DNA of 64,000 nucleotides from Bacteroidales bacterium. GTDB lineage: Bacteria; Bacteroidota; Bacteroidia; Bacteroidales; UBA3663. The notes under the pieces were generated by a model that was not told the origin of the DNA, did not search any database, and saw only the letters and a program-made list of their open reading frames with translations. Shown here piece by piece: positions 42,522-51,850 of this stretch. Every line of letters begins with the position of its first letter. The stretch's first letter is position 1. Location of the stretch: assembly GCA_017449065.1 (NCBI GenBank), contig JAFSKF010000025.1, positions 46,603-110,602 on the forward strand. The letters are read 5' to 3'. The position numbers and the translations under genes were made by a program.

Positions 42522-44648
42522 TCAGAAGCAATAGCCTACATTCAGCATGAGACGAAATTCTCTTGTCCTATCGCTCCAATAACCGATGATGGAGATAGGT
42601 CCGGCCATACTGCTATAGCTGTAACCGGCCTGGCAGCCCCAAGAGAAGTTCGAATCGTCAACGATTGCTTTCAGGTTACTGCCCATGGAACAACCGTCGA
42701 TGGCTCCTTTCAGATAATGACGTTTGCCCATGCGCTGCTGAAAACTCAAACCGGCAATTCCTATGGCATTTTGTTCCACGACGTCGAGCACGGATACACC
42801 TGCCATTTCCTGTTGCTGGGGTGCTTTCATGCCGTCCTTGAGTCCTCCGATCAGGTTGCGCAATGTGGCTGGCGGAGTATTGTGATCGTTGAAAATCGCT
42901 CTGCCGGAAGCATGAGGGATGAGGGTGAACCGGCTGTTTAAAGATAGGGCACTGGTCCACTTGACCTCAGCAATCGGGATCATGTTGTTTCCGTCGTACT
43001 GATACAGATTGTCGGATATGATCTGAAGGCTGGCATTGACGCGATGTCCTTCGGTCGGGAAATAGGAAGAGTTCATCGTGTTGAACTCCGACCGGACAAA
43101 ATAGGAGAAATAGCGTTCTTTTGTATTCTCCTGAACGGGTAAAAGACTGGCGACCGAATGTCGGACCAGCACTTCCTTAAAATCGTTCCAATGGTAGGTG
43201 ATGCCAAACGTGTAAAGCCACTTGTGCCAGGTTTGTCCGAAATAGAATCGGGTGATTTGCTCATTGCGGGTGATGTCGGTTATCCGCAGTCCCTTGTGGT
43301 GATACTGGTAGTCGCCATGCAGGAAAGAATAGCTTAACCCGAACATCCGGTTATTAGCAAGGTGACCCAAGGATACCGAACCTGCCATTCGTTGACCTAA
43401 ACGTCCATAGACCATTGCATTGTATCGGTGAGCTTTTGACAGCACAAAGTTCACGGCCATGTGTGCAGACACATATTCGTCGTTATCAAAACGTACGCCC
43501 AGATTGGCAGAACTTGACAGATAATTGGAGCGGATGGTCTTGAAGAAGCTGTCATCCTTCGGTTTGCTTTCAGTGGAAGCATAATCCTCATTGCCGGATT
43601 GTTTCTTCAGCGCCTCCTGTCTCCACCGGTGTGCTTGGATATAGGCCGGTTCCTCTTTGCCGTATTTTGCTTCGATACGATTGCGCAAAGCTTCAATTTG
43701 TGGCAGCAACTGGCGTGCGCGACGTTCACCTCGTGTGAGCAGCGAATCAATTTCTTCTGCACCGAAACTGGCAGAACTGTATTCCGTCACGTCAATATCG
43801 ATATAGACGTCGCTTCTTCGTATATTATCTTCATAAAGGTGCGATCCGCTGACATCAATCATGTGAGTCACCAGATCAAGCAGATTACTGTAGCGTTCTG
43901 CCTCGGGTATATTGCTTGTCAGGTCGATACCGATAATAATGTCAGCGCCCATGCGTTTGGCTACATCTACAGGGTAGTTATTAGTTACGAAACCATCCAC
44001 GAAGAGCAAACTGTCCGTCTGTACAGGCGTAAACACACCGGGTATCGCCATTGAGGCACGCATCGCTTGTGCCAGATTGCCGCTATGGAATTCGTAGATG
44101 CGCCCTTTCATCACTTCCGTAGCATTGCAGGCAAAGGGGAGGGGCAACTGGTCGAAATCCACAGAGTCGGGAGCTGTTTCTGTCAGCCTCTGCAAGAGCT
44201 GCATGATATTCTTTCCCTGCAAGATACCGCTTTTGCCCGATGGGGAATTCCATTTTTCAGGGTCAAGCGCCACGCGCAGTTGGAATGTTTCGCTCAATTT
44301 TTTGGCTATAAGAAGGTTGTTGCCGTAGTCGGGGGTATCTAACAAAAGGCTGATCCAGTTGGTGTGACGAACCACACTGTCCATTTCTGCCGGCGAGTAT
44401 CCCAAAGCATAAAGACCTCCTACAATCGATCCCATGGAATTGCCCACTACCATATCAATAGGAACGCCGGCTTCCTCAAGCACTTTGATGGCTCCGATAT
44501 GCGCTAATCCCTTTGCTCCGCCTCCTGCCAATACAAGTGCCACTTTAGGACGATGCGTAGTAGCCGGAACTTCTGCGGAAGTTTCGGTTGCAAAAGTAGT
44601 GGTGCAAAAGAACAGAATGCAGGATAATAGGAATAGAACTTTTCTCAT
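42522..44648 (-). CDS. Patatin-like phospholipase with C-terminal outer-membrane barrel (type Vd-like)
   Basis: A 708-aa protein with a signal peptide (to about residue 20, TTFA), a patatin domain (about 35-230) and a C-terminal part (about 330-708) that reads like a POTRA linker plus an Omp85/BamA-type beta-barrel ending in an aromatic residue (GYCF). Catalytic features are AGGGAKG (oxyanion loop, 41-47), Ser71 in GNSMG and Asp in LFVDGFV near residue 205. This is the architecture of PlpD-type (type Vd) secreted lipases. A longer frame to 44717 starts inside the upstream gene; ATG 44648 directly before the signal peptide is preferred. It lies 11 bp after the hydrolase gene. Confidence 0.88.
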   Translation of the reverse strand: MRKVLFLLSCILFFCTTTFATETSAEVPATTHRPKVALVLAGGGAKGLAHIGAIKVLEEAGVPIDMVVGNSMGSIVGGLYALGYSPAEMDSVVRHTNWISLLLDTPDYGNNLLIAKKLSETFQLRVALDPEKWNSPSGKSGILQGKNIMQLLQRLTETAPDSVDFDQLPLPFACNATEVMKGRIYEFHSGNLAQAMRASMAIPGVFTPVQTDSLLFVDGFVTNNYPVDVAKRMGADIIIGIDLTSNIPEAERYSNLLDLVTHMIDVSGSHLYEDNIRRSDVYIDIDVTEYSSASFGAEEIDSLLTRGERRARQLLPQIEALRNRIEAKYGKEEPAYIQAHRWRQEALKKQSGNEDYASTESKPKDDSFFKTIRSNYLSSSANLGVRFDNDEYVSAHMAVNFVLSKAHRYNAMVYGRLGQRMAGSVSLGHLANNRMFGLSYSFLHGDYQYHHKGLRITDITRNEQITRFYFGQTWHKWLYTFGITYHWNDFKEVLVRHSVASLLPVQENTKERYFSYFVRSEFNTMNSSYFPTEGHRVNASLQIISDNLYQYDGNNMIPIAEVKWTSALSLNSRFTLIPHASGRAIFNDHNTPPATLRNLIGGLKDGMKAPQQQEMAGVSVLDVVEQNAIGIAGLSFQQRMGKRHYLKGAIDGCSMGSNLKAIVDDSNFSWGCQAGYSYSSMAGPISIIGYWSDRTREFRLMLNVGYCF

Positions 44649-44659
44649 GGAATGAAAAA

Positions 44660-45616
44660 TCAGTGTTGGCGGATGGTTTGCAGGAAGTTTTCTATTCTGT
44701 TGCAATATTCTTCCCAATGCTCATGAATGCTTTGGGCATGTGCAGATCCTGGAGTAATCCAAAGTTCCTTGTAACCTTCCTGCTTGGCTTCGTAGCATTG
44801 GTAAACCATCGAAGAGGGTACGAAATCGTCAGCTTCGCCGTGAATGAAAAGCATGGGCTTGGTGCATTTTGCCACTTGCCCGACTGCGGACGACTGCTTG
44901 AAACTCCAACCAAAACGACGTTGGCAAACCCAGTCGGCACAGTCGAGGATCGGATGGGCTGGAAGTCCGTAATCAACCTCTAACCGATAGGCAAGCTGAT
45001 CCCAGGTGGAGGTATATCCGCAGTCTTCAATAAAGGCTTTCACGTAGTTGGGTGTGGGATCACCGGACAACATCATGGTGGTGGCAGCTCCCATCGACAA
45101 GCCGTGAATGATCTGTTCGCCTTGGGGCCAGAGATGGTGTGCCATTTCTATCCAATAAGGAATTTCGAGCCGGTCTAACCATCCCATACGGATGTGGTCA
45201 CCTTCGCTCAGTCCGTGTCCGAAATGCTCCGGAACTATGACGTTGCGCTTCAGCACTTCGTAATGCAGGTAGTAATAACGCATCATGATCTCTGCATTGT
45301 CGGTATAGCCATGCAACACAATGCTCTGGTCTTGGATGCTGTCGCTGTCTGCATGGCACACGATGAGCCCGTGCAGACGGATGTTCTCGCTGTTGACAAT
45401 GAACGTGTCGCGCAACAATCCGTTTTCCTCCAGTGAATCGTGCCACTGGCGGAGTTCCGGGTAGTGGTTATATACAAGTTCCTTGCACGCCTCGATGTCG
45501 CGTCCTTTGTTATTGGCAGGCTGAAGGGCGGTGTTGGTGAAGAAAAAGCCCACACCGATGCAGAAGGAGAGCGTCAGAATCAGAATGACAAGTACGATAG
45601 TAATACCTTTTTTCAT
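44660..45616 (-). CDS. Alpha/beta hydrolase, membrane-anchored
   Basis: A 318-aa serine hydrolase. An N-terminal hydrophobic segment (about 5-28) is a signal anchor. The oxyanion HGYTDN lies near residue 102, the nucleophile is Ser174 in HGLSMGAA, a HGEAD block near 262 offers the acid and a PGSAHAQSI block near 290 the histidine. The BAAT/prolyl-oligopeptidase-like branch of Bacteroidota (often called alpha/beta hydrolase or 'lysophospholipase') is closest by eye. Substrate unknown. It is the first gene of the minus-strand run hydrolase-patatin-TIR-two secreted proteins; its stop is 11 bp from the patatin start. Confidence 0.85.
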   Translation of the reverse strand: MKKGITIVLVILILTLSFCIGVGFFFTNTALQPANNKGRDIEACKELVYNHYPELRQWHDSLEENGLLRDTFIVNSENIRLHGLIVCHADSDSIQDQSIVLHGYTDNAEIMMRYYYLHYEVLKRNVIVPEHFGHGLSEGDHIRMGWLDRLEIPYWIEMAHHLWPQGEQIIHGLSMGAATTMMLSGDPTPNYVKAFIEDCGYTSTWDQLAYRLEVDYGLPAHPILDCADWVCQRRFGWSFKQSSAVGQVAKCTKPMLFIHGEADDFVPSSMVYQCYEAKQEGYKELWITPGSAHAQSIHEHWEEYCNRIENFLQTIRQH

Positions 45617-45758
45617 CCTCTTATAATAAATAGGTAGTTCAACGCTGCAAATTTACTGATAATAATTGAATTTTGTACACTCCTTTTTACTTTTTCATCA
45701 ATAAAAACGATAAAATAATTCAAAATCACCAAAATTTGTCAAAAAAATTACATGTTTT

Positions 45759-45789
45759 TTTGCATTTCGCTAAAAAAAGCGTAACTTTG
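45759..45789 (+). promoter_or_regulatory. Promoter of the nfnAB-like pair
   Basis: TTTG at 45759-45762 and TAACTTTG at 45782-45789, 19 bp apart. The divergent hydrolase gene may use CAAATTTA at 45648-45655 (TAAATTTG on the minus strand), but I see no good -33 box for it. Confidence 0.62.
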
Positions 45790-45842
45790 CGCCGCGTTAT
45801 GATTAATCAAAAGAATATTATTAGTATAAACTATTTACATCA

Positions 45843-46661
45843 ATGAACAAGATTGTAAGTAAAAAGATGTTCTCCGAGAAGGTGGCTTGCCTGGAAGTGG
45901 AGGCTCCTCTCATTGCCCGCAGCCGCAAAGCCGGGCACTTCGTCATTGTGCGTTTGGACGAAAAAGGAGAACGCATTCCTTTGACCATTGCTGATGCTGA
46001 TGTGGAGCGTGGAACCATCACATTGGTGGTTCAGGCAGTCGGTGCAAGTTCTGCTCGCATCAATGCCCTCGAACCTGGCGATTGTCTGGCAGATGTGGTA
46101 GGTCCATTGGGTCATGCCACCGACATTGAGAAGTTTGGTACCGTAGTTTGCTGCGGTGGTGGTGTCGGAGTTGCTCCATTGCTGCCTATCGTAAAGGCTA
46201 TGCACGAGGCAGGCAATCGTGTGATTGTGGTTTTGGCTGCCCGTACCAAAGATCTGATTATCTTGGAGGATGAAATGCGAGCCAATTCCGATGAAGTGAT
46301 TATCATGACCGACGATGGTTCCTACGGACAGAAGGGCGTGGTTACCCTGGGCGTTGAGCAGGTGATTCAGCGCGAACAGGTCGATAAGTGCGTCTGCATC
46401 GGTCCGACAATCATGATGAAATTTGTGAGCCTTCTCACGAAGAAATATAATGTGCCAACCGTAGTGAGTCTGAACACCATCATGGTGGATGGTACCGGTA
46501 TGTGCGGTGCCTGCCGTGTGACAGTGGGCGGAAAGACCAAGTTCGTCTGCGTTGACGGACCTGAGTTCGATGCAGCAGAAGTGAACTTCGATGAGATGAT
46601 GATGCGTATGCGAGCCTACAAAACAGAAGAAACTGAGGCTATGTCAGCATTGAATAAATAA
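45843..46661 (+). CDS. NfnA-like / sulfide dehydrogenase-type FAD/NAD-binding subunit
   Basis: A 272-aa flavoprotein subunit of the ferredoxin-NADP reductase superfamily. A beta-barrel FAD domain (about 1-100, with HFVIVRLDEKGERIPLTI) is followed by an NAD domain opening CCGGGVGVAPLLPI near residue 102. The C-terminus has the [2Fe-2S] cysteines in MCGACRV and KFVCVDGP (about 219-240). With the following glutamate-synthase-like gene it forms the NfnAB layout: electron-bifurcating NADH-dependent ferredoxin:NADP oxidoreductase. The same subunit is also annotated as dihydroorotate dehydrogenase electron-transfer or sulfide dehydrogenase beta, but pyrD is not adjacent. Confidence 0.88.
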   Translation: MNKIVSKKMFSEKVACLEVEAPLIARSRKAGHFVIVRLDEKGERIPLTIADADVERGTITLVVQAVGASSARINALEPGDCLADVVGPLGHATDIEKFGTVVCCGGGVGVAPLLPIVKAMHEAGNRVIVVLAARTKDLIILEDEMRANSDEVIIMTDDGSYGQKGVVTLGVEQVIQREQVDKCVCIGPTIMMKFVSLLTKKYNVPTVVSLNTIMVDGTGMCGACRVTVGGKTKFVCVDGPEFDAAEVNFDEMMMRMRAYKTEETEAMSALNK

Positions 46662-46679
46662 CTCTTTACGACAATAAGT

Positions 46680-48152
46680 ATGACAAAAGAAGAAATACAG
46701 GCTCTGCGCAATGAGCCTTGGCGTGAAGAATTGCGCAAATCGATGAGTCCTAAGGATCGTGCTGCCATTGAGCGTGTGAAGATGCCTGAGTTGACCCCGG
46801 AATATCGTGTAACCACTTTCACCGAAGAGGTGCAGCAGGGTCTGACCCGTGAGCAGGCTGTGCTCGAAGCCAAACGCTGTCTCGATTGCGCTGATCCTTC
46901 GTGTATGAAGGGTTGCCCAGTGGGTATCAATATCCCTACATTCATCAAGCACATCGAGAAAGGGGAGATGGAGGAAGCCATTGCTACCATCAAACTTACC
47001 TCTTCGCTGCCGGCTGTCTGCGGTCGTGTTTGTCCGCAGGAGAAGCAGTGCGAAGGCAACTGTATCAAGCTCAAGATGAAACAGAAACCGGTAGCTATCG
47101 GTTATTTGGAGCGTTTTGCTGCTGACTTCGAACGCGAAAGCGGCAATGTGAAAGCTCCTCAGTGTGCTCCTAAGAACGGTAAGAAAGTCTGCGTTGTCGG
47201 TTCTGGTCCTTCGGGCTTGGCTTTTGCTGCTGATATGATCAAGTTGGGCTACGATGTGACTGTCTATGAGGCTTTGCATGAGATCGGTGGTGTGCTGAAG
47301 TATGGCATTCCGGAGTTCCGTCTGCCTAATACGGTGGTGGAAGCAGAGATCAATACCTTGCGTACGATGGGTGTTGATTTCGAGCCAGATGTGATTGTTG
47401 GTAAGACCGTAAGCTACGAGCAGCTGCATGAGATGGGCTTCGAGGGTATTTTCGTCGGTTCAGGTGCCGGTCTTCCGCGCTTCATGAATATCCCGGGTGA
47501 GAACCTCATCGGTGTGATGTCGTCTAACGAGTATCTGACCCGTATCAACCTGATGGGTGCCGGTCGCGGACAAGGTTTTGACACACCTGTGCTGATGGGA
47601 CGTAACGTAGTGGTTTGCGGTGGCGGTAATACTGCTATGGATTCCGCTCGTACCGCCAAGCGTATGGGTGCAGAGACGGTGACATTGGTTTATCGTCGCG
47701 GTTTGGACGAACTTCCGGCACGTGCTGAAGAGGTTCATCACGCTATGGAGGAAGGCATCGACTTCCACGTGTTGCACAATCCTATCGAATATATTGGCGA
47801 TGAAAACGGTCGCGTTAAGGAGGCAGTGCTCCAAGTGATGGAATTGGGTGAGCCTGATGCCTCAGGACGTCGCAGCCCGGTTCCGGTTGAGGGCAAGACA
47901 GAAACCATTCCTGCTGATTTGGTGATTGTGGCTATCGGTGTTTCACCGAACCCGATCATTCCTACCAACTTCAAGGGTCTTGAAATTTCCCGCAAGGGTA
48001 CCATTGTGGTAGGCGAGGAGACTATGCAGTCGGATGTTAAGGACGTATTTGCCGGTGGCGATATTGTTCGCGGCGGTGCAACCGTTATCCTTGCTATGGG
48101 CGACGGACGTCGTGCTGCTGCCAATATGCACGAGTATTTGCAGAACAAGTAA
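46680..48152 (+). CDS. NfnB-like / NADPH-dependent glutamate synthase small-subunit-type flavoprotein
   Basis: A 490-aa protein. The N-terminus has Fe-S cysteines (KRCLDCADPSCMKGCPVG near residue 62, CGRVCPQEKQCEGNC near 113), then an FAD GxGxxG block VCVVGSGPSGLAFAADM near 171, VLKYGIPEFRLP near 205 and the NADPH block VVVCGGGNTAMDSART near 312. It is the large subunit partner of the preceding gene in NfnAB. No GltB-type large subunit of glutamate synthase is nearby, which favours transhydrogenase over glutamate synthase. The terminator at 48174-48211 follows. Confidence 0.9.
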   Translation: MTKEEIQALRNEPWREELRKSMSPKDRAAIERVKMPELTPEYRVTTFTEEVQQGLTREQAVLEAKRCLDCADPSCMKGCPVGINIPTFIKHIEKGEMEEAIATIKLTSSLPAVCGRVCPQEKQCEGNCIKLKMKQKPVAIGYLERFAADFERESGNVKAPQCAPKNGKKVCVVGSGPSGLAFAADMIKLGYDVTVYEALHEIGGVLKYGIPEFRLPNTVVEAEINTLRTMGVDFEPDVIVGKTVSYEQLHEMGFEGIFVGSGAGLPRFMNIPGENLIGVMSSNEYLTRINLMGAGRGQGFDTPVLMGRNVVVCGGGNTAMDSARTAKRMGAETVTLVYRRGLDELPARAEEVHHAMEEGIDFHVLHNPIEYIGDENGRVKEAVLQVMELGEPDASGRRSPVPVEGKTETIPADLVIVAIGVSPNPIIPTNFKGLEISRKGTIVVGEETMQSDVKDVFAGGDIVRGGATVILAMGDGRRAAANMHEYLQNK

Positions 48153-48173
48153 AACAGAAAACTTTTTATAATC

Positions 48174-48211
48174 AAACACCCGCACTTTGGTTTTCCGAAG
48201 TGCGGGTGTTT
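48174..48211. terminator. Strong bidirectional hairpin between nfnB and aguB genes
   Basis: Bases 48174-48190 pair over 17 bp with 48195-48211 (one G-U), closed by TTTT. It separates two convergent genes, so it may serve both. T-runs at either end are short. Confidence 0.78.
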
Positions 48212-48227
48212 AATGTTAGAAACAATC

Positions 48228-49100
48228 TTAATCGATAAACCGTTTGGTGAGATTGTGAAATTCTTCGATGCGGCGATCGCGGAGGAAAGGCCACCAACGG
48301 CGTACGTTTTCGCAACGTTTCATATCGATATCGACAAGCAGGAGTGTAGGTTCGGTTCCGGCTTCCGCCAGAAACTCACCTTGCGGTCCGGCGACAAACG
48401 AATGTCCCCAGAACTCGATACCTCTTGTCTGTCCGGAAGGGTCTGTTTCCCGCCCCGACCGATTGACGGCAATGACAGGAAGTCCGTTTGCAACGGCGTG
48501 TCCGCGCTGTACGGTTTGCCAGGCACCCAGCTGTCGCTGTTTTTCTTCCTCCGTGTCAGAACTTTCCCAACCGATGGCAGTAGGATAAATAAGTAATTCA
48601 GCGCCTTGTAATGCCATCAGACGGGCTCCTTCCGGATACCATTGGTCCCAACAAACCTGCACTCCCAGGCATCCCACAGAAGTTTGGATAGGGTGAAAGC
48701 CCAAATCGCCAGGTGTAAAGTAGAACTTCTCATAGTAGGCAGGGTCGTCGGGTATGTGCATCTTCCGGTACTTGCCGGCTATGGACCCGTCTTTCTCGAA
48801 CACAACTGCCGTATTGTGGTATAAGCCCGGAGCACGACGCTCGAAGAGACTGCAAACCAACACCACTTTGCATTCGGATGCCAACGTTCCGAAAAACTCT
48901 GTAGAAGGACCGGGAATAGGTTCAGCCAGATCGAAATTGTTCGTGTCTTCCACTTGGCAGAAATAGAGCGAGTTGTGCAGTTCTTGCAAAACCACAAGTT
49001 CTGCACCCTGTCGGGCTGCTTCGCGAATGGAAGTTGCCAGATCCTGTTTATTTTGGGCTATGTCAGCAGTCTTTGCCTGTTGTATAAGTGCTACTTTCAT
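48228..49100 (-). CDS. aguB: N-carbamoylputrescine amidase
   Basis: A 290-aa nitrilase-superfamily enzyme. The Glu-Lys-Cys triad is visible: E40 in VVLQELHNSLYFC, K113 in YRKMHIPDD and C150 in VQVCWDQWYPEGARLMAL. The CWDQWYPE context is characteristic of N-carbamoylputrescine amidase, which frees putrescine from N-carbamoylputrescine in the agmatine route. The usual partner aguA (agmatine deiminase) is not visible in the window on either side; Bacteroidota often have them adjacent. It is cytosolic. The next gene upstream on the other side is the TldD/PmbA pair, 21 bp away and on the same strand. Confidence 0.9.
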   Translation of the reverse strand: MKVALIQQAKTADIAQNKQDLATSIREAARQGAELVVLQELHNSLYFCQVEDTNNFDLAEPIPGPSTEFFGTLASECKVVLVCSLFERRAPGLYHNTAVVFEKDGSIAGKYRKMHIPDDPAYYEKFYFTPGDLGFHPIQTSVGCLGVQVCWDQWYPEGARLMALQGAELLIYPTAIGWESSDTEEEKQRQLGAWQTVQRGHAVANGLPVIAVNRSGRETDPSGQTRGIEFWGHSFVAGPQGEFLAEAGTEPTLLLVDIDMKRCENVRRWWPFLRDRRIEEFHNLTKRFID

Positions 49101-49121
49101 GAATGCAAATATTTATATGAT

Positions 49122-50447
49122 TTATTGCAGATTGATATTTTCGAAGAACAAAGTGGGAAAATAACCGTCGAAGGTGCGTTCCGTATCGCTGGCAATCTGG
49201 CAAAGGTTTTGCCATAACTGCAGCATATTGCCTGTAATGTTCATACCCGAAACGCCTTGGATGCGTTCGCCTTTCCGGAAAAGCTGACCTTCAATGCCAT
49301 AAGAGAAATCGCCCGTTACTTCATTGCAGTTGCCGCCTAAGAAGCCTGTAATGAGAATCGTTTCCTCGTAATCGCTGAGAATCTCCTGACGTGTTCGGGA
49401 ACCGGGTGCGATGCACAGCACATTCGAGCCGCTCAGTGTGGGCTGGGTCTTCATCTTTCGGGCGTAATAAGTGCTGAAGAAATAGGTCATGAGTCTGCCC
49501 TCCTGAATGAGTGGTGTGAACTGGGTACGGACACCTTCCAAGTCGTATAGGCAAGCACCAAAGGCTCCCTTACGCTGCGGTTCATCGGTGAGAGTCAGCA
49601 AAGAAGATGCTACCTGTTTATGCAGCCTGTCGGTCAAAAACGAGCGGTGCATATAAAGATTGTATCCGTTCATGGCATCGAGCATCGGATCGAGCAACTT
49701 CATGAGGCAAACCGGTTCGACAGCCAGATGATAGAATCCCGGCTTAACGCTGGTGGCTCCCAGACGCCAACGGGCGGCAAAGAGCGCTTTAGGACCCAAG
49801 CCAGGCAGCAAGGGGAGTAGTTCGTCGTAGCAGATGCCGGCTTCCACCCAACCGTCAGAGGGGCGGCTATCACCTTCATCGCGCAACGAAACCGATGTAT
49901 AGGCGTAGGCATTACTGCAAAAACCGATGCCTTGAAAACCTTGCGAATCGGCAATATACTGCCAACCGCTGCGACTACCGAATTGTGTGGTCAGATGAAT
50001 AATCCGGGAATCGGAGCCAAGCACAGGCTTTCCGATGGAAAGAGCCAGTTTTACAGGATCAATGTTCGGGTCATTCTCCTTAAAACTCTCTAAGGCAAGC
50101 GACTCTAAGCGGTTCTGCTCGAAGCTGCCAGCCTTGTAATATCGGGCAGGATCGGGCAGCGTCCGGTCCGGGTCTTGCGAAAGCAGGCGCGTGCAGGCGA
50201 TGCCGTTCTGAATGAGAGAAGAAATCTCGCTTTTGTCCAGACGGTTGGTGCTGAAAGTACCGAATCGTCCATCGACAAACAGACGTAGCACCAGTCCGCA
50301 ACCGCTGTTTTGCTGCAATGTCGATACCTCAGCATCCTCGCATTGCACATTCAGCATATCGATGCACGACAATTCAGCACGGGCAGCCTGCGCTCCCAGT
50401 CGTTTGGCCTCATCGACTGCCCAGTTGGCTATCTCTATTCGTTTCAT
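49122..50447 (-). CDS. pmbA: TldE/PmbA-family metalloprotease subunit
   Basis: A 441-aa protein. The start is ATG 50447 (MKRIEIANWAVDEAKRLGAQ); a longer frame to 50528 runs into tldD. TldE lacks the HExxH zinc motif of TldD but shares its fold: NSGCGLVLRLFVDGRFGTFSTN near residue 53 and late blocks GSNVLCIAPGS and GNCNEVTGDFSYGIEGQLFRKGE, as in the family. TldD and TldE form a complex that trims peptides such as microcin B17 and degrades CcdA. The overlap with tldD is 4 nt (ATGA), so the two are coupled. Confidence 0.9.
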   Translation of the reverse strand: MKRIEIANWAVDEAKRLGAQAARAELSCIDMLNVQCEDAEVSTLQQNSGCGLVLRLFVDGRFGTFSTNRLDKSEISSLIQNGIACTRLLSQDPDRTLPDPARYYKAGSFEQNRLESLALESFKENDPNIDPVKLALSIGKPVLGSDSRIIHLTTQFGSRSGWQYIADSQGFQGIGFCSNAYAYTSVSLRDEGDSRPSDGWVEAGICYDELLPLLPGLGPKALFAARWRLGATSVKPGFYHLAVEPVCLMKLLDPMLDAMNGYNLYMHRSFLTDRLHKQVASSLLTLTDEPQRKGAFGACLYDLEGVRTQFTPLIQEGRLMTYFFSTYYARKMKTQPTLSGSNVLCIAPGSRTRQEILSDYEETILITGFLGGNCNEVTGDFSYGIEGQLFRKGERIQGVSGMNITGNMLQLWQNLCQIASDTERTFDGYFPTLFFENINLQ

Positions 50448-51850
50448 CCTACAGTAAGTTTTTCGACCAGAACAGATGGCATACCACATGATACGGGACA
50501 GGACTGTCCCTCCTTTCCGCACGTCCATGTGGAAGGATCTACCACAAGGTTGTTGGCCACACCATGAATATCGGATAACGTGCGCGGACCGTTACCGATG
50601 ATGTTAATGTCCTTAACGGGTTGCGTCAGATGGCCGTTTTCGATCAGGTATCCGCCTTTCACAAAAAACGAATAATCACCAGCCCCGATCTGCACTTGTC
50701 CGTTGCTGAAATCATCCACAAATATACCTTTCTTCACCGAAGCAATCAAGTCGGATTCCGTGCTGTGTCCGCTTAGCATATAGGTGTTGCGCATGCGAGG
50801 CACAGGCATGTGTCGGAAAGATTCCCTTCTGCCGTTTCCGGTGGGAGCCACACCAAAGTGCCGGGCAGAAATGCGGTCATGCAGGAAACTGGTCAATCTG
50901 CCTTCGGTAACAATAGCAGTGCATTGGGAAGGAACCCCTTCGTCATCCACATGTATGGTGCCGCGAAAATCGGGAAGTGTACCATCGTCCACCACCGTGA
51001 TGTCCGGGTCGCAGATCTGCTTGTCGAGACTGTCGGTAAAGATCGATTCCCCACGACGGATGAAGTCTGCTTCGAACGCATGTCCGATAGCTTCATGCAA
51101 TAAGATACCGCTGGCACCGGCACCCATCACTACCGGCATCTCACCACCTGTCGGTTGGATGGCAGTTAGAGCAAAATGGAGTTTCCGGACGCATTGCCCG
51201 ACCAGTTCTTTTTGCAGCGACGATGTGAGCATATCTAAGGTGCGACGGAAAGAGCGACTGCATGAAGCACGTTCTGTCCGGCCCTCATGTGCAATCACGC
51301 TACCTACCGAAATATTCGTTATCGGTTGCTCTTCCTCATAGCAATCGCCCAGACTGTTGGCAATAGCAAAACGACGCACTTTATGAATAATAGATCCGCT
51401 GGTATTAACGATTCTGGAGTCAGCCTCCAAAAGCTGTTCGCGCAGTTCCTTCAGATATACAACCAGCTCCTCAATCTGCTGCTCGCTTGGCTGCAAATCA
51501 AGATCTCTATTCCGGTAAAATGTTTTTAGAGGAACGATGGGGTGGAAGTTGGCGACTTTTACGATAGGTTGGTCTCCCTGGCAGATACGTGCTGCTTGCC
51601 GGGCAGCGTTCATCAAGGCAGGCAGAGATACCTCTTCCGTATAGGCATAACCGGTCTTTTCACCCGAAACGACACGCACACCTGCTCCGAAGTCGATGTT
51701 CTGCGACGCTTTGTTGTCGTCCTCGTTCTGGAGGCTGACAGAAAGCGTTGAACTGTGTTCAAAGTAGATGTCTGCGTAGTCAGCTCCGTATTTCAGGCTT
51801 TCTGCGATAATTGCCTTAATCTCTCCTTCAGAGATCTTGAAGTGTTGCAT
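50444..51850 (-). CDS. tldD: TldD metalloprotease
   Basis: A 468-aa protein with the zinc motif HExxxH: H252, E253, H257 in LLHEAIGHAFEADF. Other TldD blocks are YGADYADIYFEHS near residue 21, VVMGAGASGILLHE leading into the zinc site, and GRRESFRHMPVPRMRNTYM near 340. TldD forms a heterodimer with TldE. The start ATG 51850 lies inside the 3' end of the upstream BrkB gene, giving a 58-nt overlap in a different frame; no later Met would keep the N-terminal block, so this start stands. Confidence 0.93.
   Translation of the reverse strand: MQHFKISEGEIKAIIAESLKYGADYADIYFEHSSTLSVSLQNEDDNKASQNIDFGAGVRVVSGEKTGYAYTEEVSLPALMNAARQAARICQGDQPIVKVANFHPIVPLKTFYRNRDLDLQPSEQQIEELVVYLKELREQLLEADSRIVNTSGSIIHKVRRFAIANSLGDCYEEEQPITNISVGSVIAHEGRTERASCSRSFRRTLDMLTSSLQKELVGQCVRKLHFALTAIQPTGGEMPVVMGAGASGILLHEAIGHAFEADFIRRGESIFTDSLDKQICDPDITVVDDGTLPDFRGTIHVDDEGVPSQCTAIVTEGRLTSFLHDRISARHFGVAPTGNGRRESFRHMPVPRMRNTYMLSGHSTESDLIASVKKGIFVDDFSNGQVQIGAGDYSFFVKGGYLIENGHLTQPVKDINIIGNGPRTLSDIHGVANNLVVDPSTWTCGKEGQSCPVSCGMPSVLVEKLTVG

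Noticed and set aside
38701..45616. Reading the hydrolase-patatin-TIR genes as a known anti-phage system (CBASS, Thoeris)
   Set aside because: There is no cyclase, CD-NTase, ThsA/Sir2 or sensor of those systems, and the patatin carries its own signal peptide and outer-membrane barrel.
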